A stretch of DNA of 64,000 nt from Hyalella azteca (taxonomy: Eukaryota; Arthropoda; Malacostraca; Amphipoda; Hyalellidae). Below are positions 10,965 to 22,800 of this stretch, one piece after another. The first letter of the stretch is position 1, and the number at the start of each line of letters is the position of its first letter. The notes below the pieces were generated by a model. It was not told the origin of the DNA. It saw only the letters and a program-made list of their open reading frames with translations, and did not search any database. Location of the stretch: assembly GCF_000764305.2 (NCBI RefSeq), contig NW_025934840.1:310001-374000 (forward strand), read 5' to 3'. Made by a program: the position numbers and the translations under genes.

Positions 10965-11520
10965 TTATCTGCAAATATACGACGCAACTTTGATATGGCG
11001 GACATCTGCTGCTACTTTGACTTAACTTTACCTAACCTTCATGTTTAAATTAGATATTTTATGTAGCAGTTATAATTATATAATCTTTCACTGATATCCT
11101 TAATAATTATGCAAATATACGATGCAACTCTGATATGGGAAACATCTGCTGCTACTTTGACTTAACTTAAATTAACATTCATGTTTAAATTAGATATTTT
11201 CTATAGCAGTTATAATTATATAATCTTTCACAGATATCCTTAATAATTATGCAAATATACGATGCAACTCTAACATGGCAGACATCTGCTGCTACTTTGA
11301 CTTAGCTTCAACTAACCTTCATGTTTAAATTAGATATTTTCTGTAGCAGACTATAATTATATAATCTTTCGCTGATATCCTTAATAATTATGCAAATATA
11401 CGACGCAACTCTGATATGGCAGACATCTGTTACTACTTTGACTTAACTTCGACTAACCTTCATGTTTAAATTAGATATTTTCTGTAGCAGTTATAATTAT
11501 ATAATCTTTCACTGATATCC
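10965..11520. repeat. 140-bp tandem repeat
   Basis: Four copies start near 10971, 11111, 11251 and 11392 with GCAAATATACGAYGCAACT. Each ends in AATCTTTCACTGATATCCTT. Identity is high, and no coding frame is shared by all copies. Confidence 0.9.
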
Positions 11521-12429
11521 TTATTGATACTATGCTATATTATTGATACTATGCTATATCGTATGCTATGATATTATATACTACTATATATCGTTCACTA
11601 CTAGATTAAATTTTAAACTGTTATACTACTATATCGATACTAACTGTTATACTATATATACTACTATATTGATACTATATATCGTTCACTGATATCCTCA
11701 TAATTGATACTATTATAACATATTGATATGCATTTCCATTTTTAGAAGACGTGCTTAAGAAATAATGTTCATGAACTAAGCAATTTGATGTCTGAAGTTA
11801 AAATTTTACAAATGGTCGACTTAATTCCGACTGACGACGAGTGAATATACTGCTTAAATGAAATTATCAATATTAGTTGAACTTTTCATTTTGTGACTGA
11901 AAGTAAAACTGACAATAAAATCAAGCATCAATTTTTAGCAAACGCTCCCTGTTTGTCAGTGTCACATGATTTTATCACCAAACTTTTATATTTATTCCCA
12001 GAAAATAAAAGTATCATGAAACCTAAATTAACATAAAAAAATAAATGTAACATTTTTGTAACCTCATCTTGCCGTTCACTAATACATCACGATTCGTCCA
12101 TCAAGAATGAAATTTCAAGCCCAGGTAATATCTCAATATGAAAATTATCGTGGGGACCCGCTTCTATATATTTACGGCGCCAGGTATAAAAGAAATGTGA
12201 AAACTTTGGCAAATGTATAGAAAATTGTTGTAATTTACACAAACAAAAGTAATTAATTTCAACTCAAATATAATTTAAATCCGTAATTGAAAACTATCTC
12301 TATTTTATTCTATACATAGACGAAATACCACTTGAATTTTAACCTTGTTTCTATCCGTATATACTGTGTGCATTTCATCACTCCATACTCCGCGTAAAAC
12401 ACAGCGTAACTAAAACTTGCTGCGTGATC
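11521..12429. other. AT-rich unassigned sequence
   Basis: Low-complexity sequence rich in TATACTACTATAT and GATACTA words (11521-11720), then ordinary AT-rich sequence. No gene seen. Confidence 0.5.
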
Positions 12430-12682
12430 CCTAACAAAATTTAGAGTCGCCCCAGCTTCTGGTAATCCAAATCAGAAGCTGCCGCGACTGTAAATTTTCG
12501 CTGGGAAGAACTCCTACCCTAATAAAATTTAGAGTCGCCCCAGCTTCTGGTAATCCAAATCAGAAGCTGCCGCGACTGTAAATTTTCACTGGGAAGAACT
12601 CCTACCCTAACAAAATTTAGAGTCGCCCCAGCTTCTGGTAATCCAAATCAGAAGCTGCCGCGTCTGTAAATTTTCACTGGGA
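12430..12682. repeat. family C hairpin array, three units
   Basis: Three 77-bp hairpin units at an 88-bp period. Each unit runs from CCCTAACAAAATTTAGAGTC to GTAAATTTTCACTGGG; its halves are imperfect inverted repeats of about 34 bp around CAGCTTCTG and CAGAAGCTG. Units are joined by AAGAACTCCTA. The words GCTGCGT lie just outside both ends (12421 and 12685). Arrays of the same unit occur at five other places in the window. Confidence 0.9.
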
Positions 12683-13413
12683 TGCTGCGTCGGAGCCATT
12701 ATCCCCACAAATATATCTGCTACATCGGTATCCTAAACCCAGATAAAGCTGTGAGCGAACAACAGCTGTTGCCTGGCATGACCTAGCACCCAGTCTACAG
12801 CCGTAACAGTTGGCCATCAAAAATACGACTGGAGCTCAGGTAGCAGTTGTCCAAATCTGGGGCAGCGCGCAGTTGTGGTGGCCTGCTATATCTGAGCACA
12901 GAATGCCAGCCACGGATTCGGGCGTCGGGGCATAGTGTACGCTAATTATTGTGCATATTTAACGCAACTCTAAATACAAACAAACTAATGTAATTACTCC
13001 TAAAGTGAAAGATTTTTGTTAAGCCTTATTAGCGCAACTCTACATGCAAAGCAAACAATGTAATTGCTACTAAATGAAAGACTTTTAGTAAAGCTTTATT
13101 ATAGCTATTATCTTAAGTATATATATTAGTCCAAGTTTGTGTGTTTGAAGTCCAGCGTAAAAAATATAGAGATGTTAGAGAGCGTTTCCGCGCTATTTAT
13201 AGTTTCGGGTTATTACCTGGACCTGAAAAACGGAAAGGAATGAAACCAAAAATTTAGATTTGATTTTTAAATTGGAATGCATCAATTTACTTAAAAAAAG
13301 ACACAAAAATTGATTCGTTCAGATGTAGAAAATAAAAATAAAAAAGAAGTTATAAGTTATAAAAAATGTGAATTTTTCCTATCTATAATTAGTTGCGGTT
13401 AGCTTTATAATAG
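12683..13413. other. unassigned, locally GC-richer
   Basis: 12700-12960 is less AT-rich than its surroundings, but I found no frame flanked by plausible splice sites. Short words (GCGCAACTCTA, AAGCAAACAATGTAATT-like) repeat at 12960-13100. Confidence 0.4.
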
Positions 13414-13419
13414 GACATG

Positions 13420-13750
13420 AGTAGTTACATAACCGAGCGCATGGCGCCATTTTCCATAAACAGATTAAATCATAGGTTACCCCAATCTTACCCTCGAATA
13501 TTACCAACAAAATTACCCTGTTAAGCTGTTTATACAAATTCGGGGGTAATTGTTCGTAATAATATTGAAGGTAATTAGTTAATTTTGTTGGGTAAGATTT
13601 GAGGGTAATTGTTCGTAATAATATTGAAGGAGGTTTTATTCAGGAGTAATTGGGTAATTTTGTTGGTAATATTCGAGGGTAAGATTGGGGTAACCTATGA
13701 TTTAATCTGTTTATGGAAAATGGCGCCATGCGCTCGGTTATGTAACTACT
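13420..13750. mobile_element. long-TIR non-autonomous DNA transposon
   Basis: A 331-bp element with nearly perfect terminal inverted repeats of about 100 bp, starting AGTAGTTACATAACCGAGCG and ending in its complement. The 6-bp direct repeat GACATG flanks it exactly (13414-13419 and 13751-13756). The centre has two copies of GTAATTGTTCGTAATAATAT. There is no ORF. The near-identical arms suggest it is young. The 6-bp duplication does not clearly assign a superfamily. Confidence 0.85.
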
Positions 13751-13960
13751 GACATGGGTACCGGAATCATAAATTGCTAGGATTTTAAATCACAGGCAGT
13801 GCCTGACAAACATGCACGTTCATATTATTTTCAAAAATTATTAGTAAATGAACTCGGTACCTATACACAGTGGCATTACTAATATTTTCTTTCTTGAACG
13901 TCTCACAGGAAACATTCAAGTAATGTCAGAACAACGAAAACTTGTAAAATAAAAAAAAAT

Positions 13961-14157
13961 TCGATCAGTTCTCAGTGCAGTGAGTGACGGAGAGCGCATT
14001 TTCTCACGTCCGTCCGTTACGGACGGACGGACGGACGGACGCCATGGGTGGACGTCACGGACGGATGTCAGGAATGGACGTCACGGACTTACGTCACCGA
14101 CAGACGGACATGACGAGCACAATAGCGCCTTTTTCCGTAAATGAGAAAATGTGCTAA
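13961..14157 (+). mobile_element. family B Helentron-like element
   Basis: B copy with a diverged palindrome (TCAGTGCAGTGAGTGA), GAGAGCGCATTTTCTC, and an expanded core of GGACGGACGG and repeated GACGTCAC-type words. It ends GAGAAAATGTGCT. Confidence 0.8.
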
Positions 14158-14189
14158 AAACTGTTCCCTCATCTCACACAGCTTGCGTA

Positions 14190-14940
14190 CTTGAACAAGG
14201 CTTAATAGATCCCAAAGAAAATTATCTTATTTCCTTAAGTATGTAGATGCTGAGCGTATCTATGCTACAGATTGCGTAAATATCGGAACCTGGAATTTTA
14301 TCCCAAAGAAAATTATTATCTTATTTTCTTTAGTATATGTAGATGCTGAGCGTATCCATGCTAACGGTTGTGTAAATACCGGAACCTGAATTTTATCCCA
14401 AAGAAAATTATCTTATTTTCTTGTGTATGTATATGCTGAGCGTATCCATGCTACAGGTTACGTAAATATCGGAACCTGAATTTTATCCCAAAGAAAATTA
14501 TCTTATTTTCTTGAGTATGTATATGCTGAGCGTATCCATGCTACAGGTTACGTAAATATCGGAACCTGAATTTTATCCCAAAGAAAATTATCTTATTTTC
14601 TTGAGTATTTACATGCTGAGCGTATCCATGCTACAGGTTGTGTAAATATCTGAACCTGAATTTTATCCCAAAGAAAATTATCTTATTTTCTTGGGTATTT
14701 AAATGCTGAGCGTATCCATGCTAAGGGTTGCGTAAATATCGGACCCTGAATTTTATCCCACAGAAAATTATCTTATTTCCTTGGGTATGTAGATGCTGAG
14801 CGTATCCATGCTAACGGTTGAGTAAATATCGGACCCTGAATTTTATCCCAAAGAAAATTATCTTATTTTCTTAAGTATATGTAGATTCTGAGCGTAACCA
14901 TGCTAGCGGTTGAGTAAATATCGGAACCTGAATTTTATCC
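14190..14940. repeat. ~95-bp tandem repeat, about eight units
   Basis: Units begin TTTTATCCCAAAGAAAATTA and contain GCTGAGCGTATCCATGCTA and CGTAAATATCGGAACCTGA. They vary by point changes and by a 2-4-bp indel in the GTATATGTAGAT part. No frame is open through the units. Confidence 0.9.
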
Positions 14941-15089
14941 CAAGAGTGTCTCATTATTTCGAGGTTTATTTGCCGAGCGGCTCTTAAATAGCGAGGTAAT
15001 TAAAAGTCATGGGAGGACCGCCTTCTGGTGCAGGGAAGTATAACGATGTGGCATCTGGTGCTTCCAAGAACTAAGTGAAGCCATGAAGT

Positions 15090-15375
15090 GTTCTATACTA
15101 TCTTAATGAAAGTTCCATCATTTTCAAGTGACTAGATTATGCTATGAAAACTATACATCGAAGTGTTCTATATTATCTTAATGAAAGCTTCATCATTTTC
15201 TAGTGACTGGATTATGCCATGAAAACTATACATCGAAGTGTTTTTTATTACCTTAATGAGAGTTTTGTCACTTTCAAGTGACTAGATTATGCTATGAAAA
15301 CTATACATCGAAGTGTTCTATATTACCTTAATGAGAGTTTTGTCATTTTCAAGTGACTTGATTATTCTATAAAAA
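15090..15375. repeat. ~79-bp tandem repeat, four units
   Basis: Units begin GAAGTGTTCTATATTA and end GCTATGAAAACTATACATC, with small differences between units. Confidence 0.85.
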
Positions 15376-17849
15376 CTATATATTTCCAAAATTAAAACAG
15401 TGAAATTTAAATTTTTGCTCTAAAAGTTTTTCTTCTGGCGCATTCAATGCGTTTATAATTATTACGAAAATCTCCTCTAAACGGACATTTATGGAGGCAC
15501 GAAAATCAATGCCTCCTTCGTATACCTATAATAACATCCAAATTCAAATTATCGTGCACTCTGTTTGCAATGTATCATACACATTTTACAAGTTATAAAA
15601 ACATAATAGTGCACTGTCAGACAGAGCGTTTTTATTGTGAAGAAATCGATTCTGAAGCAGATGTTTCTAAAGGTTGGGAATATATCAATCATCAAATGTT
15701 AAATGTCTTTAAATTTATTCGAATGAAATGAAAATCTAATAACTTCCCAAAGACCTCGGATTACATGAATCTCCTCTTTGTTTGAAGATATCCATTATTT
15801 CCAAATTCCGTAGGAATTTCTTGTCCATTTGATCATGGCGGGAGAAATGTGCATCAATTTCATTTTGGAGTCACTGACACCGAATTAAGTGGAATTACAA
15901 ACTACAAAACTTGACATGGACAGAAACATAGTACAAAACATGACAGTGACCAAAATCACGCTGGAAAATCGTTTCATGCTTGTGGATCGAGAAATATCAT
16001 AGCTCTTCCAATTTATCTCCTTGCTTCTGGACATGAAAGCTCTGAAATATCAACAGCAGTTTTAAACACTTCAACAAGAGTATACAACATCAGCGACGTG
16101 CTGAATCTTGTGGATCCCAACAACAGAACCTGAACGCCTCTACACAACAGAATCCCTACGTTTGTTCTGGCAATCTGGAGTGCAAGAATGTTCAGAATTC
16201 ATCTTAAAGTTTACTTGGGACTTCCTGATCGGAATGCTGGGCCATATAACAGGAGGACATCAAACAGCGACTATAATATTGCTGAACTCGGCGCCAAACT
16301 TTGCAATCTCAGGCAATATTCGCAGCTGAGCGCAATCAGCCGCTACAATCCTGAATCCAACCGAATTCATTTCCTTTTAAACAGCCTTTAAATACCAATT
16401 GATTGTTCTCCATTGTTTCAACAGTGTTGTTGCTTTTTTTCTATTAAACAATTATTTTTTTTTCGAAAATTTGAAGACATGGCTTCCAAGGGACATTGGC
16501 CTCTCGAATATACACTTCTCATTGAAAAGTAAAATGGATGTTTCCAACACCTAAACAGAGATTTTAGTAACGTAAGTAATAACATTGGAATTAGGGATTG
16601 TTAGGGCTCTCAGAACACCCAACTAGCCAACAGGATCGTATAGGTTCTGGATATTAACGAGTACTTATTAAAACACTTTATTAACACTTTATTAACACTT
16701 TAAATGAACACTATAAATAATAAAGAATAACCTCGGCACATCAACACTTAAACACTTCATCTTGGATGCATGGCTTTCGAGACTAACTCTTGACTCTGAG
16801 ATTTGAGGCTTTCCTACAAAAGAAACAAATAAAACAGATAAATAATAGTAACCCAAACATTAAAGTATTCATACATATATAACCTAAGTATTTACACAAT
16901 TTGTTCACATCAATCTATTCACACATATATTTACATCGCCACATCCTAACGCAGTACATATACCTCCGCTCCGGCTTTCCACGCAACAATGATCATATCA
17001 CGTCATCCTTCCGCACTTGCCCTTAAGTACACTCTAAACTAAAATGACAATATAAAATTCCGGATTACGAACAACTTATACCACGAATACACCAATAGTT
17101 CAAATAAAAATGATTTTTATCCCTTACAGGATAGAACTAAAAAAATGAGCAACTTTTTTCATTTTTCAGTTATTGGTCCCTCTGAACCGGATTGATGTTC
17201 AGTCAAACTCAAATTTAAATCTTCAGTGAAATTTAATTTAAGAAGCATACGAATAGTTCATTAATAAACTATGAGAACAAATCTGTTGAAATTTAAGTCT
17301 ACATACTTCAAAAAAGCCGTTTTAGCCGATCATATCGAAACGTACCGTAATTATCACACGACATATGGTATTCATAAATACTAACTTTTGTATGCACAGA
17401 GATGAAACTGTTGAATGTCAACCCAGTTGATGTTGAATGTCAACTCATATGTGAACGCACAAAAATAACCTTAAGCTAATATGAATGTACCGCGGTCTCA
17501 AGCCATCGATTTGATATTTTAACTAAATTTATTTATCTGAATTTATCTGAACTAAATCCATGAATTTATCTACAGCCTCAGCGAGCAGCGCTGCTCGATA
17601 TGCAAATTGGTGCGCACTTATCAATAGCGTAGCAAATTGCTGATTTATGGGGGATGTTTGCATAGAAATGGCTAATTGAGTTCCCCTCGCAACCATCACA
17701 AAAATACAACATATGCGGAAGGAACTTAATGTTTTATTGTAAGATGAGAAGACAATTAAATGCACCCTGTAAAGGAGTTAGTCTAGGATGAGCAACGAAA
17801 TAACTGCTATACAAGTGCAGTTCAAGTTGCGCCTGACTGTAGCGAATAA
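15376..17849. other. unassigned sequence
   Basis: No supported exon or repeat family. Open frames at 16108-16391 and 17529-17765 (the latter minus) have no recognisable motif and no convincing splice context, so they are left uncalled. Confidence 0.45.
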
Positions 17850-18215
17850 TCTATCCCTCCACGAAACAATTCAAACTTTTATAATTTGAGTGGGTTAAAA
17901 AATGCATTTGGTTGCATCAAATCATTCATCCATCCAGGAAACAACTTAAACTTCATAATTTGAGTGGGTTAAAAATTGCATCTAGTTGCATCAAATTATT
18001 CATCCCTTCATGAAAAAAGTTAAACTTCATAATTTGAGTGGGTTAAAAATTGTATCTGGTTGCATCAAATCATTCATCCCTCAATGAAAAAACTTAAACT
18101 TTAACCATTTGAGTGGGTTAAAAATTGCACCTGGTTTCATAAAATCATTAATCACTGCATGAAACAACTTAAACTTCTGTCATTTGAGAGGTGTGCAAGT
18201 TGCAACTGGTTGTAG
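17850..18215. repeat. ~70-bp tandem repeat, five units
   Basis: Units contain CATAATTTGAGTGGGTTAAA, a TTGCATCTGGTTGCATCAAA segment and a CATTCATCCCTCCATGAAA segment. The last unit has diverged. Confidence 0.85.
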
Positions 18216-18360
18216 GTAAATCATCTACAGCTACGTGGAAAAACGAGACTGATTTATTATTCTATAGTTTCTCCACCTAAATTGTTGATACTGGAAAGCT
18301 AGTCAAGATCTAGTATGATATTTGCTAATGAGCGCCTGCATGCAGAGCCGTTAAACAAAA

Positions 18361-18507
18361 ATATAACTCAGTACTCACTGCAGTGAGTGACAGAGAACGC
18401 ATTTTCTCGTCGACGAAAACGGGGAGTCACGGACGGACAGACAGACGGACAGACGGACATGGCGAGCACAATAGTGCATTTTTTCCATAAATGAGAAAAT
18501 GCGCTAA
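18361..18507 (+). mobile_element. family B Helentron-like element
   Basis: Compact B copy: ATAACTCAGTACTCACTGCA, GAACGCATTTTCTCGTCGAC, a short GGAC/AGAC core, GGACATGGCGAGCACAATAG and GAGAAAATGCGCTAA. Confidence 0.85.
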
Positions 18508-19591
18508 AAATCTTGACTTTTACTTCCCAATTTGTAGTGTTTGCACTGTAATCCAAATGAAAGTAAAATCTCTACAGAAATGTCTAAATAAATTATCAAA
18601 AAATATGAAGATTGACTTTTCAAGTTTAGAGACAAATTTTTGCTTAATTTTAGGTAGAATGTTGAAAAATTATTTGAAACCCAATTTTAAAATTTTGTTA
18701 ATATATTGCATCAAAAATGTTCAAATTATTCGAGTAAAAATTTAATAGAATGAAGATTATACATTATGTCAGTTATGCAACTAAGCTTATTAGAGGCGAT
18801 TTGTATCTAATTTTGAGTACTCAACAAATTTTTGCGGCACATTTCGAAATTGGGCGTAAATGAGATGTAATATTAACTAAAAGCTATGTTGTCATCGTAA
18901 AATTATTATGAACATAGTATTAAATTTTCTGGTTATCAGCATATAAGGACAGATGATTAAGGTATCCTTGAAACTTATCCCTCATTTGAATAAGAATTTC
19001 GTTCAGTTTATTTATGACTTTAAGATCATTTAATAAAAATTTGATAATATATTCGAGAATTGCTTTCTTTCTCCAGAAATAATTTCATCTCAAAGCATCA
19101 TTGTTCCTCCGAGAAGTAAAATTCACAACCATTCGCGACAAAGATAAAAAATTTTTAATTGCAGGTCGTGAGATTTTTACGCGTGTTCCTCGTTTTAATC
19201 TGTAACTCAAATAGAGGATCTGTGCACATCTTTACTTCCAGGCATGTCCTCGGAAACTTCTATCCTGGTCTAATTGAAAGAAACTCCCTTCAAGAGATCC
19301 CTTGACTACTCCTATTTTTTAGCAAAGAGATCTTGGCGAACTGTAGTGAAAGCTTGCCACTCTTCGATTGAAAAAGAAGTTCGTAGGTCTCGTCGACACC
19401 GTCGACGTGAGCGACTCAGCGTGTTGCCCAACGGAAGTCGATGGACCTCTCTGCACGAAGTGGCGCCCATCTGGGTCAGCACGAAGCACAAAGCTAATGA
19501 TAAAAGGAACTTTAGTTCTGTTCAAGAAACGCTTGTCTTAAGAAATAAAAATTGATCTAAAAAAATGTACTCCAAAAAATGTACCATCGTT
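18508..19591. other. unassigned sequence
   Basis: 19274-19555 is a 93-codon plus-strand open frame with an RRSRRHRRRER stretch. It has no family signature I recognise and its basic run comes from a CGTCGACACCGTCGACGTGA repeat-like sequence. It is not called as a gene. Confidence 0.4.
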
Positions 19592-19752
19592 TTTAGCGCA
19601 TTTTCTCATTTAGGGAAAAAAATGCACTATTGTACACGCCATGTCCGTCTGTCTGTCTGTCCTTCCGTCTGTCCGTCCGTCCGTGACCTCAAGTTTTTGT
19701 CGACGAGAAAATGCGCTCTCTGTCACTCGCTGCAGTGAGTACTGAGTTATAT
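19592..19752 (-). mobile_element. family B Helentron-like element
   Basis: Reverse-oriented B copy with TTTAGCGCATTTTCTC at the left, a GTCTGTCTGTCCTTCCGTCT core showing the (GTCY)n directly, and GTCACTCGCTGCAGTGAGTA at the right. Confidence 0.85.
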
Positions 19753-20574
19753 TTTTTCAAATAACTCTAATCTTCCTGTCTAGTTGGTATAAGCATTGAC
19801 ACGATCTGAGCAATATTCAAGTGCCAAGTTCGAAACCAAAAATGACAAGTAAGAAAAGAAGTGCTCTAAATCAACCGTTTTATTGGGATAAAGATGTATT
19901 TATGTATTAAAAATATCATTGATTTGCATGCCATATTAGTAAGAACCATGCAAACAGCTGTACATGAGTATTTTTTCAAATTAGCAGGATAGCCACCATC
20001 ATTACAAGTAAAGTAAAATTTCACTGATATCAGAAATCGCGCCGTCCATTCCACTTGCTTGTAGCACGAATAGTGAGAAAAGAATTTAGAAATACATGTT
20101 ATTCTTGAGAAAATAATTTTACGTGAAATTCGCCAATTCTCCGGATCGAGATTCCGACGGATTCTTTGTTCCGGTAAATTGCATTCAGGACTTTGCTGTT
20201 ATTTGTCTGAAGTTTTAAATGGAACGCCAGACTTCAAATGATGATCAAAGGAGTCCAGCAGGGCAGGCAGTCGAGGCAATTGAGAAGACGAGAAAATTAA
20301 TGGTCGTGTCAGTTTAATTAGAAGACAGCGAGCGCTGGTATAATTGCCGGTGCCGCTTAATTAGCGCCGTCCAAAAATAGAATAATTTAAGGAAACAATT
20401 GGGGTGGCTGTTGAAATAGATACGCCAAAATTAACTACTTTCGCGTTATTATTTTGCAATTGTTATTAACGGGCAAAGTGCTGCGACTGTGTCAAGACAA
20501 ATGTGTTTACAACGAGGAAAACATTTCTGATGTTTAAAGATTGTATCTTTGCAAGTTTTTTCCAATTATATTTG
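19753..20574. other. unassigned sequence
   Basis: No feature supported. Confidence 0.5.
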
Positions 20575-20690
20575 ACCAGCAGTCTGTCAAGACCTACCCT
20601 GCAGTCTGTCATGACCCATCAAACAGTCTGTCAAGACCCATCCTGCAGTCTGTCAAGACCTACTCAGCAGCCTGTCAAGACTGTCAGAGT
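20575..20690. repeat. short CAGTCTGTCAAGACC tandem repeat
   Basis: Five degenerate units of about 22 bp built on CAGTCTGTCAAGACCYA. Confidence 0.8.
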
Positions 20691-20747
20691 GACTGAGTCA
20701 CCCTGCATCCATGATAATATAATTAGCTAATTAACTTATTTAACTTG

Positions 20748-20892
20748 GGGGCCATACTTTCAAAATTCGCTAAGTGAACGTAAGTACTTGCGCTCTATTT
20801 TCTTGTCTATGATTGGTGGATTTTGCTTGAAAGGACGTCAATGATTGGCTGATGAACTTACGATCTTTTAACTTTTTTTGAAAGTATGGGCC
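20748..20892 (-). mobile_element. family A MITE copy
   Basis: Reverse-oriented copy from GGGGCCATACTTTCAAAA to TTTTTTTGAAAGTATGGGCC. It carries the family core CGTCAATGATTGGCTGATGA. Confidence 0.85.
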
Positions 20893-21051
20893 CTGCCCAT
20901 CTCGGCAATCGCCGATGCCAACAACGCACAACACAAGCGCTAATTACGGCTTGTTGGCACAAGGTTGGACTGCTTCAGGTGCTCGTATACGTGCACTTAC
21001 GTAGGGTGTAACGTGGCCGTGCGTGGAAGTAGGCAAGTAATAACGTATCTG

Positions 21052-21263
21052 CACTGTTAGAAAAATTACCGTTAACGGTATTACCGGCGTTTCAGCGGCC
21101 GGTCGGCACGTGGAAAGAAACACTGTGTCGTCGTTTTTATTCTAATTTAACACCAGAAATCCGTAAAACATCTGATAAAAACGGCGAAACAGTTTATTTT
21201 CACGGGATGACCGGCCGCTAGAACGCCAGTGGGACCGTTTTTTCACCGTTTTTTCTAACAGTG
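21052..21263 (-). mobile_element. family D MITE copy
   Basis: 212-bp copy with CACTGTTAGAAAAA and TTTTTTCTAACAGTG ends, inverted relative to the copy at 5880. Its right end directly abuts the next family A copy. Confidence 0.85.
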
Positions 21264-21413
21264 TGGGCCTATACTTTAAAAAAAGTTAAGAGATCGTAAG
21301 TTCATCAGCCAATCATTGACGGCCTTTCAAGCCAAATCCACCAATCATAGACAAGAAAATAGAGCGTAAGTACTTGCGTTCACTTAGCGAGTTTTGAAAG
21401 TATGGCCCCTGCT
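21264..21413 (+). mobile_element. family A MITE copy abutting family D
   Basis: TGGGCCTATACTTTAAAAAA to GAAAGTATGGCCCCTG. It begins immediately after the last base of the D terminus, so one element probably inserted at the edge of the other. Confidence 0.85.
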
Positions 21414-21589
21414 CCTTCAGGATCGCCGGCTTACGCATAGTTCGTCGGCTGTAAAGCGGAATAGTCAATTTATTACGTGATTATTTGAAGTCATATGTAT
21501 GAATTATTCTTTCCTGCTGAAAATGTACCGCAAACCGACTTATGTATATGCTAAAATAGAGAAAAAAAATTTAAAATTGTTCCAATATC

Positions 21590-21930
21590 TACATGTTTAC
21601 GTGTGAATTCCAATATCTCTTTCTGCAAATCAAATGCGCAGTCTTTTCAGGCGTTTGTACGATAAGTATATGATAAAATAGAGAAATTAATGTGAAATAA
21701 TTTAAAAAATTGTTAAAATATCTACTTGTTTACGTGTGCATTCCAATGTCTCTTGCTGCAAACCAAATGCGCCGTCTTTTCAGGCGTTCCTCCGATAAAA
21801 TATATATAATTTAATATGAAATAAAAATTAAAAATTGTTCCAATACCTACTTGTTTACATGTGCATTCCAATGTCTCTTTCTTGCAAACCAAATGCGCCG
21901 TCTTTTCAGGCGTTCCTCCGATAAAATAAA
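21590..21930. repeat. ~120-bp tandem repeat, three units
   Basis: Units contain TTTACGTGTGNATTCCAATRT, CTTTCTGCAAACCAAATGCG and TCTTTTCAGGCGTTCCTCCG, followed by GATAAAATATA. The open frames crossing this stretch are chance products of the repeat. Confidence 0.8.
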
Positions 21931-22289
21931 CTTTTTCTGGAAGCCGCAATGTCAACAGATTCTTGCAAGGAGTCTTCCTCCTCAAACTCTGAAGCCTCCA
22001 TCGAAGCACATCCTTGCCGGCCGCCATTGAAAAGAGAACCAATAAAATTTCTCGAGCGTCGAGCATCTCGGTACGATCGAAAGCAATATTTTCCGAGCGA
22101 TGTACCGGCATTGCGGCAGCCGATGCTTGAGTCAACAAACGGCTGGTCTCGAGAGACCGGCCTGCTTCCTTGTCGGCGCTCGAGCTACATGATCGCGGAG
22201 TCTCGATGGACGACACGAGACGGCGGGATACAAGAGAGCCAAGACCGAGCTCTGAGGGCAAGAGTGCGAGACCGTACCGTGCCTTGGTA
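21931..22289. other. GC-richer stretch, no exon called
   Basis: This stretch is open in frames on both strands (to 22357 minus and 22341 plus). Composition is nearer 50% GC. The predicted peptides show no domain, and no acceptor-donor pair brackets a plausible exon. I leave it uncalled. Confidence 0.35.
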
Positions 22290-22800
22290 CGTTGTAAAAG
22301 ACCCTGCCTTGGTACGTTGTACGAGACCGGGCCTTGATTAACGTTGTGCGAGACCAAGCCTTAATTGGTACGCTGTACGAGACCGTGCCTTGGCAGATTT
22401 TGTGCGAGACCTTGCCTCAGGAGACTTTATGCGAGACCGTACCTCATCAGACTTTATGCGAGACCGTACCTCAGTAGCTGTTTTGCGAGACCGTATCTCA
22501 TTGGACTTTATGCGAGACCGAAAGTAAGTAGATGTTTTGTGAGACCGTGCTTTACAGAGACTATGCGGGACAGTGCATTGTAAGACGTTGTGCGAAACCG
22601 TGCCTCAGTAGACTTTAGGCTAGACCGTCCCTCAGTAGATGTTTTGTGAGACGGGGCTTAGCTAGACTATGCGGGGCAGTGAATGTTAGACGTAGTGCGA
22701 GACCGTTCCTTGGTAGATGTAATGTGACGTTTTGCGAGGCCGTGTATATTGGCAGACTGAATGCGAGACTGTGCCTGGGCAGACGTAAAGCGAGATTTTA
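22290..22800. repeat. degenerate ~26-bp minisatellite
   Basis: About 18 drifting units built on GTACGTTGTGCGAGACCGTG and CCT. The open frame at 22365-22583 (repeated R-P-Y/C-L peptides) is a consequence of the array. Confidence 0.8.

Noticed and set aside
19274..19555. 93-codon plus-strand frame with an Arg-rich stretch
   Set aside because: No family signature; the basic run derives from a GTCGAC-rich repeat-like sequence.
21722..22357. 211-codon minus-strand open frame
   Set aside because: It runs through a tandem array, ends in repeat-derived peptides, is shadowed by an equally long plus-strand frame and has no domain.
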